Assembly (NCBI RefSeq): GCF_016654115.1
Contig: NZ_JAEQAZ010000060.1
Location: 1 to 41,609 of the forward strand
Origin: Streptomyces sp. MBT53
GTDB lineage: Bacteria > Actinomycetota > Actinomycetes > Streptomycetales > Streptomycetaceae
Length of the DNA stretch: 41,609 bases
Direction: 5' to 3'
The notes under the pieces are model-generated. The model did not search any database and was not told the DNA's origin. It was given only the letters and a program-made list of their open reading frames with translations. Position 1 is the stretch's first letter. Every line of letters begins with the position of its first letter. Shown in pieces: positions 8,073-18,879 of this stretch. The translations under genes were made by a program, and so were the position numbers.

Positions 8073-8396
8073 TCACGAGCCGGTGCTGCCGAACTCACGC
8101 TCCAGGGACGCGATCTGGTTGGAGCCGAGGCCACGTACTCGGCGGCTCTCGGAGATGCCGAGTCGCTCCATGATCTGCTTGGCGCGGACCTTGCCCACGC
8201 CAGGCAGGGACTCAAGCAGCGCGGAGACCTTCATCTTGCCGATGACGTCGTTCTCCTGGCCCTGCTTGATGACGTCATGCAGGGAGGCGCCGGAGTGCTT
8301 GAGTCGATTCTTGACCTCGGCCCGCTCCCGGCGAGCCGCGGCGGCCTTTTCGAGCGCGGCTGCGCGCTGTTCAGGGGTAAGGGGCGGAAGAGCCAC
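8073..8396 (-). CDS. sihF: Actinobacterial integration host factor, sIHF (mIHF family)
   Basis: sIHF is a small nucleoid-associated protein specific to actinobacteria. It binds DNA with little sequence preference, bends and compacts it, and affects sporulation and secondary metabolism. The 107-residue protein begins ALPPLTPEQRAAALEKAAAA with a long basic N-terminal helix. A helix-two-turns-helix DNA-binding fold follows, with LLESLPGVGKVRAKQIMERL (helix-hairpin-helix-like PGVGK) and GLGSNQIASLEREFG at the C-terminus. The start is GTG 8396 behind GAGGTGA; an upstream extension of the frame has no family similarity. It is unrelated to heterodimeric IHF of enterobacteria. It has its own 289-bp upstream region (8397-8685) separating it from pyrF, and is probably transcribed on with gmk and rpoZ. 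Confidence 0.96.
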   Translation of the reverse strand: MALPPLTPEQRAAALEKAAAARRERAEVKNRLKHSGASLHDVIKQGQENDVIGKMKVSALLESLPGVGKVRAKQIMERLGISESRRVRGLGSNQIASLEREFGSTGS

Positions 8397-8685
8397 GCCT
8401 ACGTCACCTCGGATGTCGAACTGTCGGATACGGACCGGTGAGGAACCTAGTCGCCCCACACCTGGGGAGCTACGAGCAACACGCTTGCCCGTTGACTCTG
8501 CTCGGAGACTAGCGGCCAAGGGCGCCAGAGTCAGCGAGAACAGAGGAAAAGTCCTGGTCAGCCTGCGCCAGGCCGGACATTTCCGACATAACGCCCCGGA
8601 TTTGAGGATGTATTCAGACTCAAGTCACTCCGGAGCCGGCCGTCGAGCCACTCATCGGAGGACTCGATCGACCCGTTCGAACACC
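8397..8685. other. Non-coding gap between pyrF and sihF
   Basis: No supportable gene was found in these 289 bp. Being upstream of sihF, the gap presumably carries its promoter and 5' leader. I saw no convincing -35/-10 pair, strong palindrome or terminator stem, so the pyrF end is unmarked. Confidence 0.4.
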
Positions 8686-9531
8686 TCAGACGGTCGCAAA
8701 GGCGACGCGGATCTCCTCCGCGAAGCGATCCGAGGCCGCTCGAAGCACTCCGACATCGGGACCGTGACGTAGAACACCTCGGCTCACGTTCGGAACCACG
8801 TTGCGCAGCACCGACCCGAAAACCCCGGGAAGGTCGGCCGGAGTCGCCCCCTGCGCCCCGATGCCGGGCGCGAGAATCGGACCGTTGACGGCGAGGTCGT
8901 ACGACGACAGATCGCCCAGGGTGGCGCCGACGACGGCCCCGAAGGAACCCAGGGGCTCCTCCCCCGCGTTCTCGGCGGCCAGGTGGGCCAGCATGGTCGC
9001 TCCGACATTCCGCCCGTCCGCGCGGACCGCGTGCTGCACCTCTCCGCCCTCCGGGTTGGAGGTCAGCGCGAGCACGAAGAGCCCGGCGCCGCTCTCACGG
9101 GCCAGTTCGACCGCCGGGGCGAGCGAGCCGTAGCCGAGATACGGCGAGACGGTCAGCGCGTCGGAGAACAGCGGGGAGTCCTTGCGGAGGAAGGACTCGG
9201 CGTACGCGGCCATGGTCGAGCCGATGTCGCCGCGCTTCGCGTCCATGACGACCAGCGCGCCGGCCGCCCGCGCCTCCTCGACGGACTTCTCCAGGACGGC
9301 GATCCCGCGCGAGCCGAAGCGTTCGAAGAAGGCGCTCTGCGGCTTGAGGACGGCGACCCGGTCGGCGAGCGCCTCGACGACCGTGCGGCTGAACCGCTCA
9401 AGCCCTGCGATGTCGTCGTTCAGGCCCCAGTCCGCGAGCAGCGAGGCGTGCGGGTCGATGCCGACGCAGAGCGGGCCGCGTTCGTCCATGGCTCGGCGCA
9501 GACGTGCGCCGAAGGGTTCGAGAGGGCTCAT
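8686..9531 (-). CDS. pyrF: Orotidine 5'-phosphate decarboxylase (type 2)
   Basis: PyrF decarboxylates OMP to UMP, the last de novo step. The 281-residue protein carries VVMDAKRGDIGSTM, the catalytic DxKxxD of OMP decarboxylases in the type-2 form. LCVGIDPHASLLADWG is at the N-terminus, and the phosphate-binding region near the C-terminus reads ILAPGIGAQGATPADL. The length fits type 2 (270-285) rather than the shorter E. coli type. The ATG start at 9531 overlaps the pyrD stop as ATGA, implying translational coupling. It is the last gene of the pyr operon. Confidence 0.97.
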   Translation of the reverse strand: MSPLEPFGARLRRAMDERGPLCVGIDPHASLLADWGLNDDIAGLERFSRTVVEALADRVAVLKPQSAFFERFGSRGIAVLEKSVEEARAAGALVVMDAKRGDIGSTMAAYAESFLRKDSPLFSDALTVSPYLGYGSLAPAVELARESGAGLFVLALTSNPEGGEVQHAVRADGRNVGATMLAHLAAENAGEEPLGSFGAVVGATLGDLSSYDLAVNGPILAPGIGAQGATPADLPGVFGSVLRNVVPNVSRGVLRHGPDVGVLRAASDRFAEEIRVAFATV

Positions 9532-10634
9532 ACCGGCTTCCTTACGTCGGCGCCGACCGCGTCGGCCAGGGTGGCGTACGGGCTCGTGCGCAGGCGCGCG
9601 GCGAGGCCCTTGTGGATGGCACGGCCCCAGAAGGGCCCTTCGTAGACGAAGGCGCTGTAGCCCTGCACGAGCGTGGCACCGGCGAGGATCCGCTGCCAGA
9701 CGTCCTCGGCGTCCTCGATACCGCCGACGCCCACAAGGGTGATGTCGTCGCCCACGCGCGCGTAGAGGCGGCGCAGTACCTCCAGCGAGCGAGCCTTCAG
9801 GGGTGCCCCGGACAGCCCGCCGGTCTCCTTGACGAGCGAGGGTTCGGATTTCAGACCGAGGCCCTCGCGCGCGATGGTCGTGTTCGTGGCGATGATCCCG
9901 TCCAGGCCGAGTTCGACCGCGAGGTCGGCGACCGCGTCCACGTCCTCGTCCGCGAGGTCCGGCGCGATCTTCACCAGGAGCGGGACGCGCCGGTCGGTCA
10001 CCGCGCGGTCGGCCGCCTCACGGACTGCGCTCAGCAGCGGGCGCAGCGCCTCGGTCGCCTGGAGGTTGCGCAGCCCGGGCGTGTTGGGCGACGACACGTT
10101 GACGACGAGATAGTCGGCGTGCCGGGCGAGCCGCTCGGTCGACTTCACGTAGTCGCCGACGGCCTCCTCCTCGGGGACGACCTTGGTCTTGCCGATGTTG
10201 ACGCCGACGACGGTCCTGAAGACCGCCTCACGCGCCTCCAAGCGGGCCGCCACGGCCGCGGAGCCCTCGTTGTTGAAGCCCATGCGGTTGATCAGCGCCC
10301 GGTCCGGCACAAGGCGGAACAGCCGCTTCTTGGGGTTGCCGGGCTGCGGCTCCCCGGTGACCGTGCCGATCTCGACGTGGTCGAAGCCGAGCATCGACAT
10401 GCCGTCGATCGCGACCGCGTTCTTGTCGAAGCCGGCCGCGAGCCCGAAGGGGCCGTGCATCCGCAGCCCGAAGGCCTCCGTCCGCAGCTCCTCGAACCTG
10501 GGCGCGAGAGCGGCGGCGACGAACGTGCGCAGTACGGGGATGCGGACGGCCAGCCGGATCCAGCGGAAGGCGAGGTGGTGGGCCTGCTCGGGGTCCATCC
10601 GTTTGAAGACGAGATTGAAGAAGATCTTGTACAT
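9528..10634 (-). CDS. pyrD: Dihydroorotate dehydrogenase, class 2 (quinone-dependent)
   Basis: PyrD oxidises dihydroorotate to orotate and passes electrons through FMN to membrane quinones. The 368-residue protein has the class-2 amphipathic N-terminus (residues 1-40, YKIFFNLVFKRMDPEQAHHL) that docks on the membrane. It also has FGLAAGFDKNA, INRMGFNNEG, the catalytic Ser in VNVSSPNTPGLR, and FMN-phosphate motifs VGVGGI and LVQGYSAFVYEGP. A GAGGA ribosome-binding site lies between its ATG and a 15-bp hairpin that follows carB. In Mycobacterium tuberculosis the corresponding operon lacks pyrD at this place, so its position between carB and pyrF is a difference from that layout. Confidence 0.97.
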   Translation of the reverse strand: MYKIFFNLVFKRMDPEQAHHLAFRWIRLAVRIPVLRTFVAAALAPRFEELRTEAFGLRMHGPFGLAAGFDKNAVAIDGMSMLGFDHVEIGTVTGEPQPGNPKKRLFRLVPDRALINRMGFNNEGSAAVAARLEAREAVFRTVVGVNIGKTKVVPEEEAVGDYVKSTERLARHADYLVVNVSSPNTPGLRNLQATEALRPLLSAVREAADRAVTDRRVPLLVKIAPDLADEDVDAVADLAVELGLDGIIATNTTIAREGLGLKSEPSLVKETGGLSGAPLKARSLEVLRRLYARVGDDITLVGVGGIEDAEDVWQRILAGATLVQGYSAFVYEGPFWGRAIHKGLAARLRTSPYATLADAVGADVRKPV

Positions 10635-10645
10635 GGTGTCCTCAT

Positions 10646-10681
10646 GAAGAGGGGGACACCGTTTCCGGTGTCCCCCTCTTC
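10646..10681 (-). terminator. Perfect 15-bp intra-operon hairpin between carB and pyrD
   Basis: The arms GAAGAGGGGGACACC and GGTGTCCCCCTCTTC (10646-10660 with 10667-10681) pair without a mismatch around a 6-base loop. The structure begins 5 bases after the carB stop and ends 11 bases before pyrD. No U tract follows, so it may be a partial terminator, a processing site or an mRNA stabiliser. Confidence 0.7.
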
Positions 10682-10685
10682 GGCG

Positions 10686-13986
<3,301 letters not shown>

Positions 13987-13994
<8 letters not shown>

Positions 13995-15129
13995 GCTGGC
14001 CCTCCATGAGAGATACGAAGCGGTCGAACAGGTAGGCGGCGTCGTGCGGGCCCGCTGCCGCTTCGGGGTGGTACTGGACGCTGAAGGCCGGCCGGTCCAG
14101 GAGCTGGAGCCCCTCGACGACCTGGTCGTTCAGGCAGACGTGGGAGACCTCGGCGCGGCCGTAGGGGGTCTCGGAGACCTTGTCGAGGGGCGCGTCGACG
14201 GCGAAGCCGTGGTTGTGCGCGGTGACCTCGACCTTGCCCGTCGTACGGTCCTGCACGGGCTGGTTGATGCCCCGGTGGCCGTACTTCAGCTTGTAGGTGC
14301 CGAAGCCGAGCGCGCGGCCGAGGATCTGGTTGCCGAAGCAGATGCCGAAGAGCGGGGTGCCGCGCTCCAGGACGGCCTGCATGACGGCGACCGGGTGGTC
14401 GGCGGTGGCCGGGTCGCCCGGGCCGTTGGAGAAGAACACGCCGTCGGGCTGGACCGCGTAGATGTCCTCGGCCGTCGCTGTGGCCGGGAGGACGTGCACC
14501 TCGATGCCGCGCTCGGCCATGCGGTGCGGGGTCATGCCCTTGATGCCGAGGTCGACGGCGGCGACGGTGAACTTCTTCGTGCCGATCGCGGGGACGATGT
14601 ACGTCTCCTTGGTGGCGACCTCCGCGGACAGGTTCGCGCCCGTCATCTCGGGGGCCTGGCGCACCTCGGCGAGCATGGTCCCGTCGTCGGGCAGCGCGTT
14701 GCCGGAGAAGATGCCGACGCGCATGGCGCCGCGCTCACGCAGATGGCGGGTCAACGCGCGCGTGTCGATGCCGGAGATCCCGACGACACCCTGGTTGCGC
14801 AGCTCCTCGTCCAGCGAGCGGCGGGAGCGCCAGTTGGACGGCACGCGCGCGGGGTCGCGCACCACGTAACCGGCGACCCAGATGCGGGCCGACTCGGGGT
14901 CCTCGTCGTTGACCCCGGTGTTGCCGACGTGCGGGGCGGTCATCACGACGACCTGGCGGTGGTAGGACGGGTCGGTCAGGGTCTCCTGGTAGCCGGTCAT
15001 GCCGGTGGAGAACACGGCCTCGCCGAAGGTCACCCCCACGGACCCGTAGGCACGGCCGCGGAAGATCCGGCCGTCCTCCAGGACGAGTACGGCGGGAACC
15101 TTGTCGGCTCCCCTGGTGGAGGTGGTCAT
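13987..15129 (-). CDS. carA: Carbamoyl-phosphate synthase small (glutaminase) subunit
   Basis: CarA hydrolyses glutamine and sends ammonia to CarB. The 380-residue protein has the N-terminal CPSase_sm domain (AVLVLEDGRIFRGRAYG, STGMTGYQE) and a class I glutamine amidotransferase domain from about residue 190. The nucleophile Cys is in LFGICFGNQILG, and the His/Glu partners are in VQYHPEAAAGPHD. In many homologues the elbow reads GICLGHQ; here it is GICFGNQ. ATG 15129 overlaps the stop of the upstream membrane-protein gene (ATGA), and its own stop overlaps carB. Confidence 0.98.
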
Positions 15130-15710
15130 CGTGCGCCTTCCGTGTCGGTCGTCTCGAGACTCTTGTTGATCATGCTGTTCAGGGTGTCGACCCACTCGGC
15201 GTGCTCGGCCGCGGTGTCGGACCGGAACCCGGAGTCGATCAGCCGGTCGCCGTGCGCCCACGTCACGACCAGGAGACCGCCCTCGCTGAGCACCTTCCCG
15301 GCGATGCCCTTGCCGAGCAGGGCCTCGCGCAGCGCCCCGGCCGGGATGAAGAAGTCGGTGGCTCCGGGCCGTACGACATCCAGTCCCGCGTCCGTCAGCG
15401 TGAGCTCGACCCGGCTGCGGGTGCCCAGGCCGTGCGCCACGATGCGGTCGAGCCACTGCCCGGCGGTGGTGGAGCCGTGGTAGCGGCCGTTCATCGTCAG
15501 TTTCGCCGGACCGGGGTCGGTCGGCGCGGTGGGAAGGTCCGGCAGGTCGCCCTGGAGCGTGCCGCGCCACTTCCAGCCCTCGCGCATCAGCCAGTAGACG
15601 AGCGCGATGAACAGGGCGAGCCCGACGAGCCAGCCGATACGCGCGGCCCAGTCGGTCACCGGGGCGGACTTCTCCCCGGCCGCGAGGTGGGTCAGTTGCA
15701 GAGGTGTCAC
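15126..15710 (-). CDS. Conserved pyr-operon membrane protein with C-terminal PH-like domain, function unknown
   Basis: This 194-residue protein has one clear transmembrane helix (residues ~24-43, IGWLVGLALFIALVYWLM) followed by a ~150-residue soluble region. I read that region as a bacterial PH-like fold because of its alternating beta-rich pattern (SRVELTLTDAGLDVVRPGATD, then GLLVVTWAHGDRLID) and C-terminal amphipathic helix (EHAEWVDTLNSMIN). The GTG start at 15710 overlaps the pyrC stop by 4 bases and its stop overlaps carA by 4 bases, so it is translationally coupled on both sides. A membrane protein at the same place (between pyrC and carA) is known in the mycobacterial pyr operon (Rv1382), so it is a constant part of the actinobacterial operon rather than a passenger. 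No catalytic motif is visible. A scaffolding or membrane-localising role is speculative. Confidence 0.85.
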   Translation of the reverse strand: MTPLQLTHLAAGEKSAPVTDWAARIGWLVGLALFIALVYWLMREGWKWRGTLQGDLPDLPTAPTDPGPAKLTMNGRYHGSTTAGQWLDRIVAHGLGTRSRVELTLTDAGLDVVRPGATDFFIPAGALREALLGKGIAGKVLSEGGLLVVTWAHGDRLIDSGFRSDTAAEHAEWVDTLNSMINKSLETTDTEGAR

Positions 15711-16993
15711 GTGAGCTTCCCGTCGACGAGCGTGGCCTTGCCCCGGAGCCAGGTGTGCGTCACACGGCCCGGCAGCTCACGCCCCTCGTACGGGGTGTTG
15801 CGACTGCGCGAAGCGAAGCCCGCGGGGTCCACCGACCCACGGTATTCCGTGTCGACGAGCGTGAGGTTGGCGGGCTCACCAGCCGAGACGGGACGGCCGT
15901 GCCCCACCGCCCGCCCGATCTCGGCGGGCTTGACGGACATGCGCTCGGCGACCCCGGCCCAGGTGAGGAGCCCGGTGTCCACCATGGTCTCCTGCACCAC
16001 TGACAACGCGGTCTCCAGGCCGACCATCCCCATCGCGGCGGCGGCCCACTCGCAGTCCTTGTCCTCGTGCGGGTGCGGGGCGTGGTCGGTGGCGACGATG
16101 TCGATCGTGCCGTCGGCGAGCGCCTCCCGCAGGGCCAGCACATCGCGCTCGGTGCGCAGCGGCGGGTTGACCTTGAAGACGGGGTTGTAGGAGCGCACCA
16201 GTTCATCCGTGAGGAGGAGGTGGTGCGGGGTGACCTCGGCGGTCACGTCGATGCCCCGGGACTTGGCCCAGCGGACGATCTCGACGGACCCGGCGGTCGA
16301 GAGGTGGCAGATGTGGACGCGGGAGCCGACGTGCTCGGCGAGCAGGACATCCCGGGCGATGATCGATTCTTCGGCCACCGCCGGCCAGCCCCCGAGCCCG
16401 AGTTCGGCGGAGACGACACCCTCGTTCATCTGGGCGCCCTCCGTGAGGCGGGGCTCCTGCGCGTGCTGGGCGACGACTCCCCCGAAGGCCTTCACGTACT
16501 CCAGGGCGCGGCGCATGATCACCGCGTCGTCGACGCACTTGCCGTCGTCGGAGAAGACGGTGACCCCGGCGGCCGACTCGTGCATCGCGCCCAGCTCGGC
16601 GAGCTTCTTGCCCTCCAGGCCGACGGTGACGGCGCCGATGGGCTGCACATCGCAGTACCCGTGCTCCTGGCCGAGCCGGTAGACCTGCTCGACGACACCG
16701 GCGGTGTCGGCGACCGGGAAGGTGTTGGCCATGGCGAACACGGCCGTGTAGCCACCGCTCGCGGCAGCGCGCGTACCGGTCAGGACGGTCTCGGAGTCCT
16801 CACGGCCGGGCTCGCGCAGATGGGTGTGCAGGTCGACCAGCCCGGGGAGGAGGATCTTCCCCTGGGCCTCGACGACCTCCGCGCCCTCGGCACTCAGCCC
16901 GATGCCCACCTCGGAGATCGTGTCCCCGTCGATCAGCACGTCCTGCGGCTCACCGCCGAGGATCTTCGCACCACGGATCAGGATCTTGCTCAT
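15707..16993 (-). CDS. pyrC: Dihydroorotase (class I)
   Basis: PyrC cyclises carbamoyl aspartate to dihydroorotate. The 428-residue amidohydrolase has the zinc-binding signature LVDLHTHLREPGREDSE (residues ~53-69), further His ligands in VHICHLSTAGS and catalytic Asp/His in VATDHAPHPHEDKD. Length and the HTHLREPG form place it in class I (420-430 residues), which often associates with aspartate transcarbamoylase. Its gene starts 5 bp after pyrB, consistent with such a pairing. It starts at ATG 16993 and overlaps the next gene by 4 bases. Confidence 0.97.
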   Translation of the reverse strand: MSKILIRGAKILGGEPQDVLIDGDTISEVGIGLSAEGAEVVEAQGKILLPGLVDLHTHLREPGREDSETVLTGTRAAASGGYTAVFAMANTFPVADTAGVVEQVYRLGQEHGYCDVQPIGAVTVGLEGKKLAELGAMHESAAGVTVFSDDGKCVDDAVIMRRALEYVKAFGGVVAQHAQEPRLTEGAQMNEGVVSAELGLGGWPAVAEESIIARDVLLAEHVGSRVHICHLSTAGSVEIVRWAKSRGIDVTAEVTPHHLLLTDELVRSYNPVFKVNPPLRTERDVLALREALADGTIDIVATDHAPHPHEDKDCEWAAAAMGMVGLETALSVVQETMVDTGLLTWAGVAERMSVKPAEIGRAVGHGRPVSAGEPANLTLVDTEYRGSVDPAGFASRSRNTPYEGRELPGRVTHTWLRGKATLVDGKLT

Positions 16994-16998
16994 GTGAC

Positions 16999-17976
16999 TT
17001 ACTTCTCCTCGATGCGGGCGTGGCTGACGGCGGGTTCGTTGCCGCCCAGAAGTAGATAGAGCACGGCCATCCGGATGGACACTCCGTTTGCGACCTGCTC
17101 GACGACGGTGCAGCGGTCCGAGTCGGCGACCTCGGCGGTGATCTCCATGCCCCGGACCATCGGCCCGGGGTGCATCACGATCGCGTGCTCGGGCATCTTC
17201 GCCATGCGGTCGCCGTCGAGGCCGTAGCGCCGCGAGTACTCGCGCTCGGTCGGGAAGAAGGCCGCGTTCATGCGCTCGCGCTGCACGCGCAGCAGCATCA
17301 CCGCGTCGGACTTGGAGAGCGTGCTGTCGAGGTCGTAGGAGACCTCGCAGGGCCAGGCCTCGACGCCGACCGGGACCAGGGTGGGCGGGGCGACGAGGGT
17401 GACCTCGGCGCCGAGGGTGTGCAGCAGGTCGACGTTCGAGCGGGCGACGCGGCTGTGCAGGATGTCGCCGACGAGCGTGATCCGCTTGCCGGCCAGATCC
17501 TGCCCGATCCCGGCGTCCCGGCCGACCAGCCGGCGGCGCATGGTGAACGCGTCCAACAGGGCCTGCGTCGGGTGCTGGTGGGTGCCGTCACCGGCGTTGA
17601 TGACGGCCGCGTCGATCCACCCGGAGGTGGCGAGCCGGTACGGCGCTCCGGAAGCCCCGTGCCGGATGACGACCGCGTCGACACCCATGGCCTCCAGGGT
17701 CTGCGCGGTGTCCTTCAGGGACTCACCCTTGGAGACGCTCGATCCCTTGGCGGTGAAGTTGATGACGTCGGCGGAGAGGCGCTTCTCGGCGGCCTCGAAG
17801 GAGATACGCGTGCGCGTGGAGTCCTCGAAGAAGAGGTTGACGACGGTACGGCCGCGCAGGGTCGGCAGTTTCTTGATCGGCCGGTCGGCGACCCGGGCCA
17901 TCTCCTCGGCGGTGTCGAGGATCAGGACGGCGTCGTCGCGGGAGAGGTCGGCGGCCGAGATGAGATGACGCTGCAT
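16999..17976 (-). CDS. pyrB: Aspartate carbamoyltransferase catalytic subunit
   Basis: PyrB condenses carbamoyl phosphate with aspartate, the committed step of pyrimidine synthesis. The 325-residue protein carries the carbamoyl-phosphate loop FFEDSTRTRISFE (residues ~49-61), SSVSKGESLKDTAQ, HQHPTQALLDAF and the aspartate-domain segment VMLLRVQRERM. There is no pyrI regulatory subunit next to it. Control is therefore expected through PyrR on the RNA and possibly complex formation with PyrC. The start is ATG 17976. The 86-bp gap to pyrR contains a stable bulged hairpin. Confidence 0.98.
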   Translation of the reverse strand: MQRHLISAADLSRDDAVLILDTAEEMARVADRPIKKLPTLRGRTVVNLFFEDSTRTRISFEAAEKRLSADVINFTAKGSSVSKGESLKDTAQTLEAMGVDAVVIRHGASGAPYRLATSGWIDAAVINAGDGTHQHPTQALLDAFTMRRRLVGRDAGIGQDLAGKRITLVGDILHSRVARSNVDLLHTLGAEVTLVAPPTLVPVGVEAWPCEVSYDLDSTLSKSDAVMLLRVQRERMNAAFFPTEREYSRRYGLDGDRMAKMPEHAIVMHPGPMVRGMEITAEVADSDRCTVVEQVANGVSIRMAVLYLLLGGNEPAVSHARIEEK

Positions 17977-18027
17977 CTGTCAGGCTCCGTAAGGCAGTTC
18001 GCGAAAGAGGGAGATTCCGGGCGAGCG

Positions 18028-18054
18028 GGGGCACGCCGAACCGGCGTACGCCCC
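18028..18054 (-). other. Bulged hairpin in the pyrR-pyrB intergenic region
   Basis: On the minus-strand RNA, GGGGC then ACGCCG pair with CGGCGU then GCCCC around a 3-base loop, with a two-base bulge. It has no PyrR-loop consensus and no U tract, and probably sets the pyrR to pyrB expression ratio or protects the mRNA. Confidence 0.5.
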
Positions 18055-18062
18055 TTTGCCCG

Positions 18063-18626
18063 CTACGGGGTCTGCTTGGCGCCGAGCAGCACGGTGTCGC
18101 GACCGTCCTCCTCGGCGAGCTGGACCTTGACCGTCTCCCGCAGCGACGTGGGGAGGTTCTTGCCGACGTAGTCGGCGCGGATGGGCAGTTCGCGGTGGCC
18201 TCTGTCGACCAGGACCGCGAGCTGCACCGCGCGGGGGCGCCCGATGTCGTTCAGGGCGTCCAGGGCGGCGCGGATGGTGCGGCCGGAGAAGAGCACGTCG
18301 TCGACGAGGACGACGAGGCGGCCGTCGATGCCGTCACCGGGGATGTCGGTGCGGGCCAGCGCTCGCGGCGGGTGCATGCGCAGGTCGTCGCGGTACATCG
18401 TGATGTCGAGGGAACCGACCGGGATCTTGCGGTCGGTGATCTCCTCGAGCTTGGCGGCGAGCCGCTGGGCGAGGAAGACGCCCCGGGTCGGAATACCGAG
18501 GAGCACCACGTCGTCGGCGCCCTTGGCGCGCTCGACGATCTCGTGGGCGATGCGGGTCAGGACCCGCGCGATGTCGGGGGCTTCGAGAACCGGCCGGGCA
18601 TCGGACTCGTACTGCTGGGTGTCCAT
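18063..18626 (-). CDS. pyrR: Bifunctional pyr operon RNA-binding regulator / uracil phosphoribosyltransferase
   Basis: PyrR is a UMP/UTP-responsive RNA-binding repressor of pyr genes that has kept weak uracil phosphoribosyltransferase activity. The 187-residue protein belongs to the type I phosphoribosyltransferase fold. The PRPP-binding motif is VVLVDDVLFSGRTIRAALDA (residues ~105-124), preceded by LLGIPTRGVFLAQRLA and IPVGSLDITMYRDDL, where the flexible hood begins. It starts at ATG 18626, 9 bases after AAGGAGGT. It is the first gene of the pyr operon, and its own leader carries a sequence matching the PyrR binding-loop consensus, so autoregulation at translation is likely. Confidence 0.97.
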   Translation of the reverse strand: MDTQQYESDARPVLEAPDIARVLTRIAHEIVERAKGADDVVLLGIPTRGVFLAQRLAAKLEEITDRKIPVGSLDITMYRDDLRMHPPRALARTDIPGDGIDGRLVVLVDDVLFSGRTIRAALDALNDIGRPRAVQLAVLVDRGHRELPIRADYVGKNLPTSLRETVKVQLAEEDGRDTVLLGAKQTP

Positions 18627-18635
18627 AAGAAACGG

Positions 18636-18673
18636 ACCTCCTTCTCCGCCTCACGGGACGGACCTTAAAGGAC
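18636..18673 (-). promoter_or_regulatory. Candidate PyrR-binding RNA hairpin sequestering the pyrR Shine-Dalgarno
   Basis: In the minus-strand leader the 14-mer CGUCCCGUGAGGCG (18660-18647) matches the Bacillus PyrR binding-loop consensus ARUCCNGNGAGGYU at all positions except the two ends. It sits on a stem UCCG-(U)-CC / GG-CGGA. UCCUUU (18672-18667) can extend the stem by pairing with the AAGGA of the ribosome-binding site AAGGAGGU (18643-18636). PyrR binding would then block pyrR translation, as described for Mycobacterium smegmatis. Confidence 0.75.
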
Positions 18674-18716
18674 GTCGGATTTGCGCCATCCACGGTAGCA
18701 GGCCGGGGCGACACCC

Positions 18717-18741
18717 CTGATCACCCCTATGGAGTAATCAG
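18717..18741. promoter_or_regulatory. Imperfect 25-bp palindrome between pyrR and bldD
   Basis: The half-sites CTGATcACcCC and GGaGTaATCAG around TAT pair at nine of twelve positions. It lies midway between the divergent genes, upstream of both. It may be an operator; the binding protein is unknown. Confidence 0.4.
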
Positions 18742-18780
18742 CCACCGCCGGCACGGAAGCCCCGGTGCGGACCATTCGGC

Positions 18781-18810
18781 TTGACGCGGAAGTGTAACGC
18801 TGCGTAACCT
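18781..18810 (+). promoter_or_regulatory. bldD promoter (-35 TTGACG, -10 TAACCT)
   Basis: TTGACG (18781-18786) and TAACCT (18805-18810) are separated by 18 bp, matching a vegetative (HrdB-type) Streptomyces promoter. Transcription would start near 18817. Confidence 0.65.
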
Positions 18811-18868
18811 CACAGTGAGTTACCAGCCGCGCGGCACGGAAACACTGTTGCCGCGTAGACACAGTGTC
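18809..18868. promoter_or_regulatory. BldD-box-like palindromes controlling bldD
   Basis: CTCACAGTGAG (18809-18819) overlaps the predicted start point and GACACAGTGTC (18858-18868) lies in the leader. Both are perfect 11-bp palindromes centred on A. The second contains ACnCAGnGT, the core of the published BldD box. BldD is known to repress its own gene. Confidence 0.7.
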
Positions 18869-18879
18869 CGGGGAGCTAT

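Noticed and set aside
18680..18720. pyrR promoter with -10 TACCGT (minus strand, 18697-18692)
   Set aside because: The hexamer is plausible but no acceptable -35 lies 16-19 bp upstream, so it is not listed as a feature.
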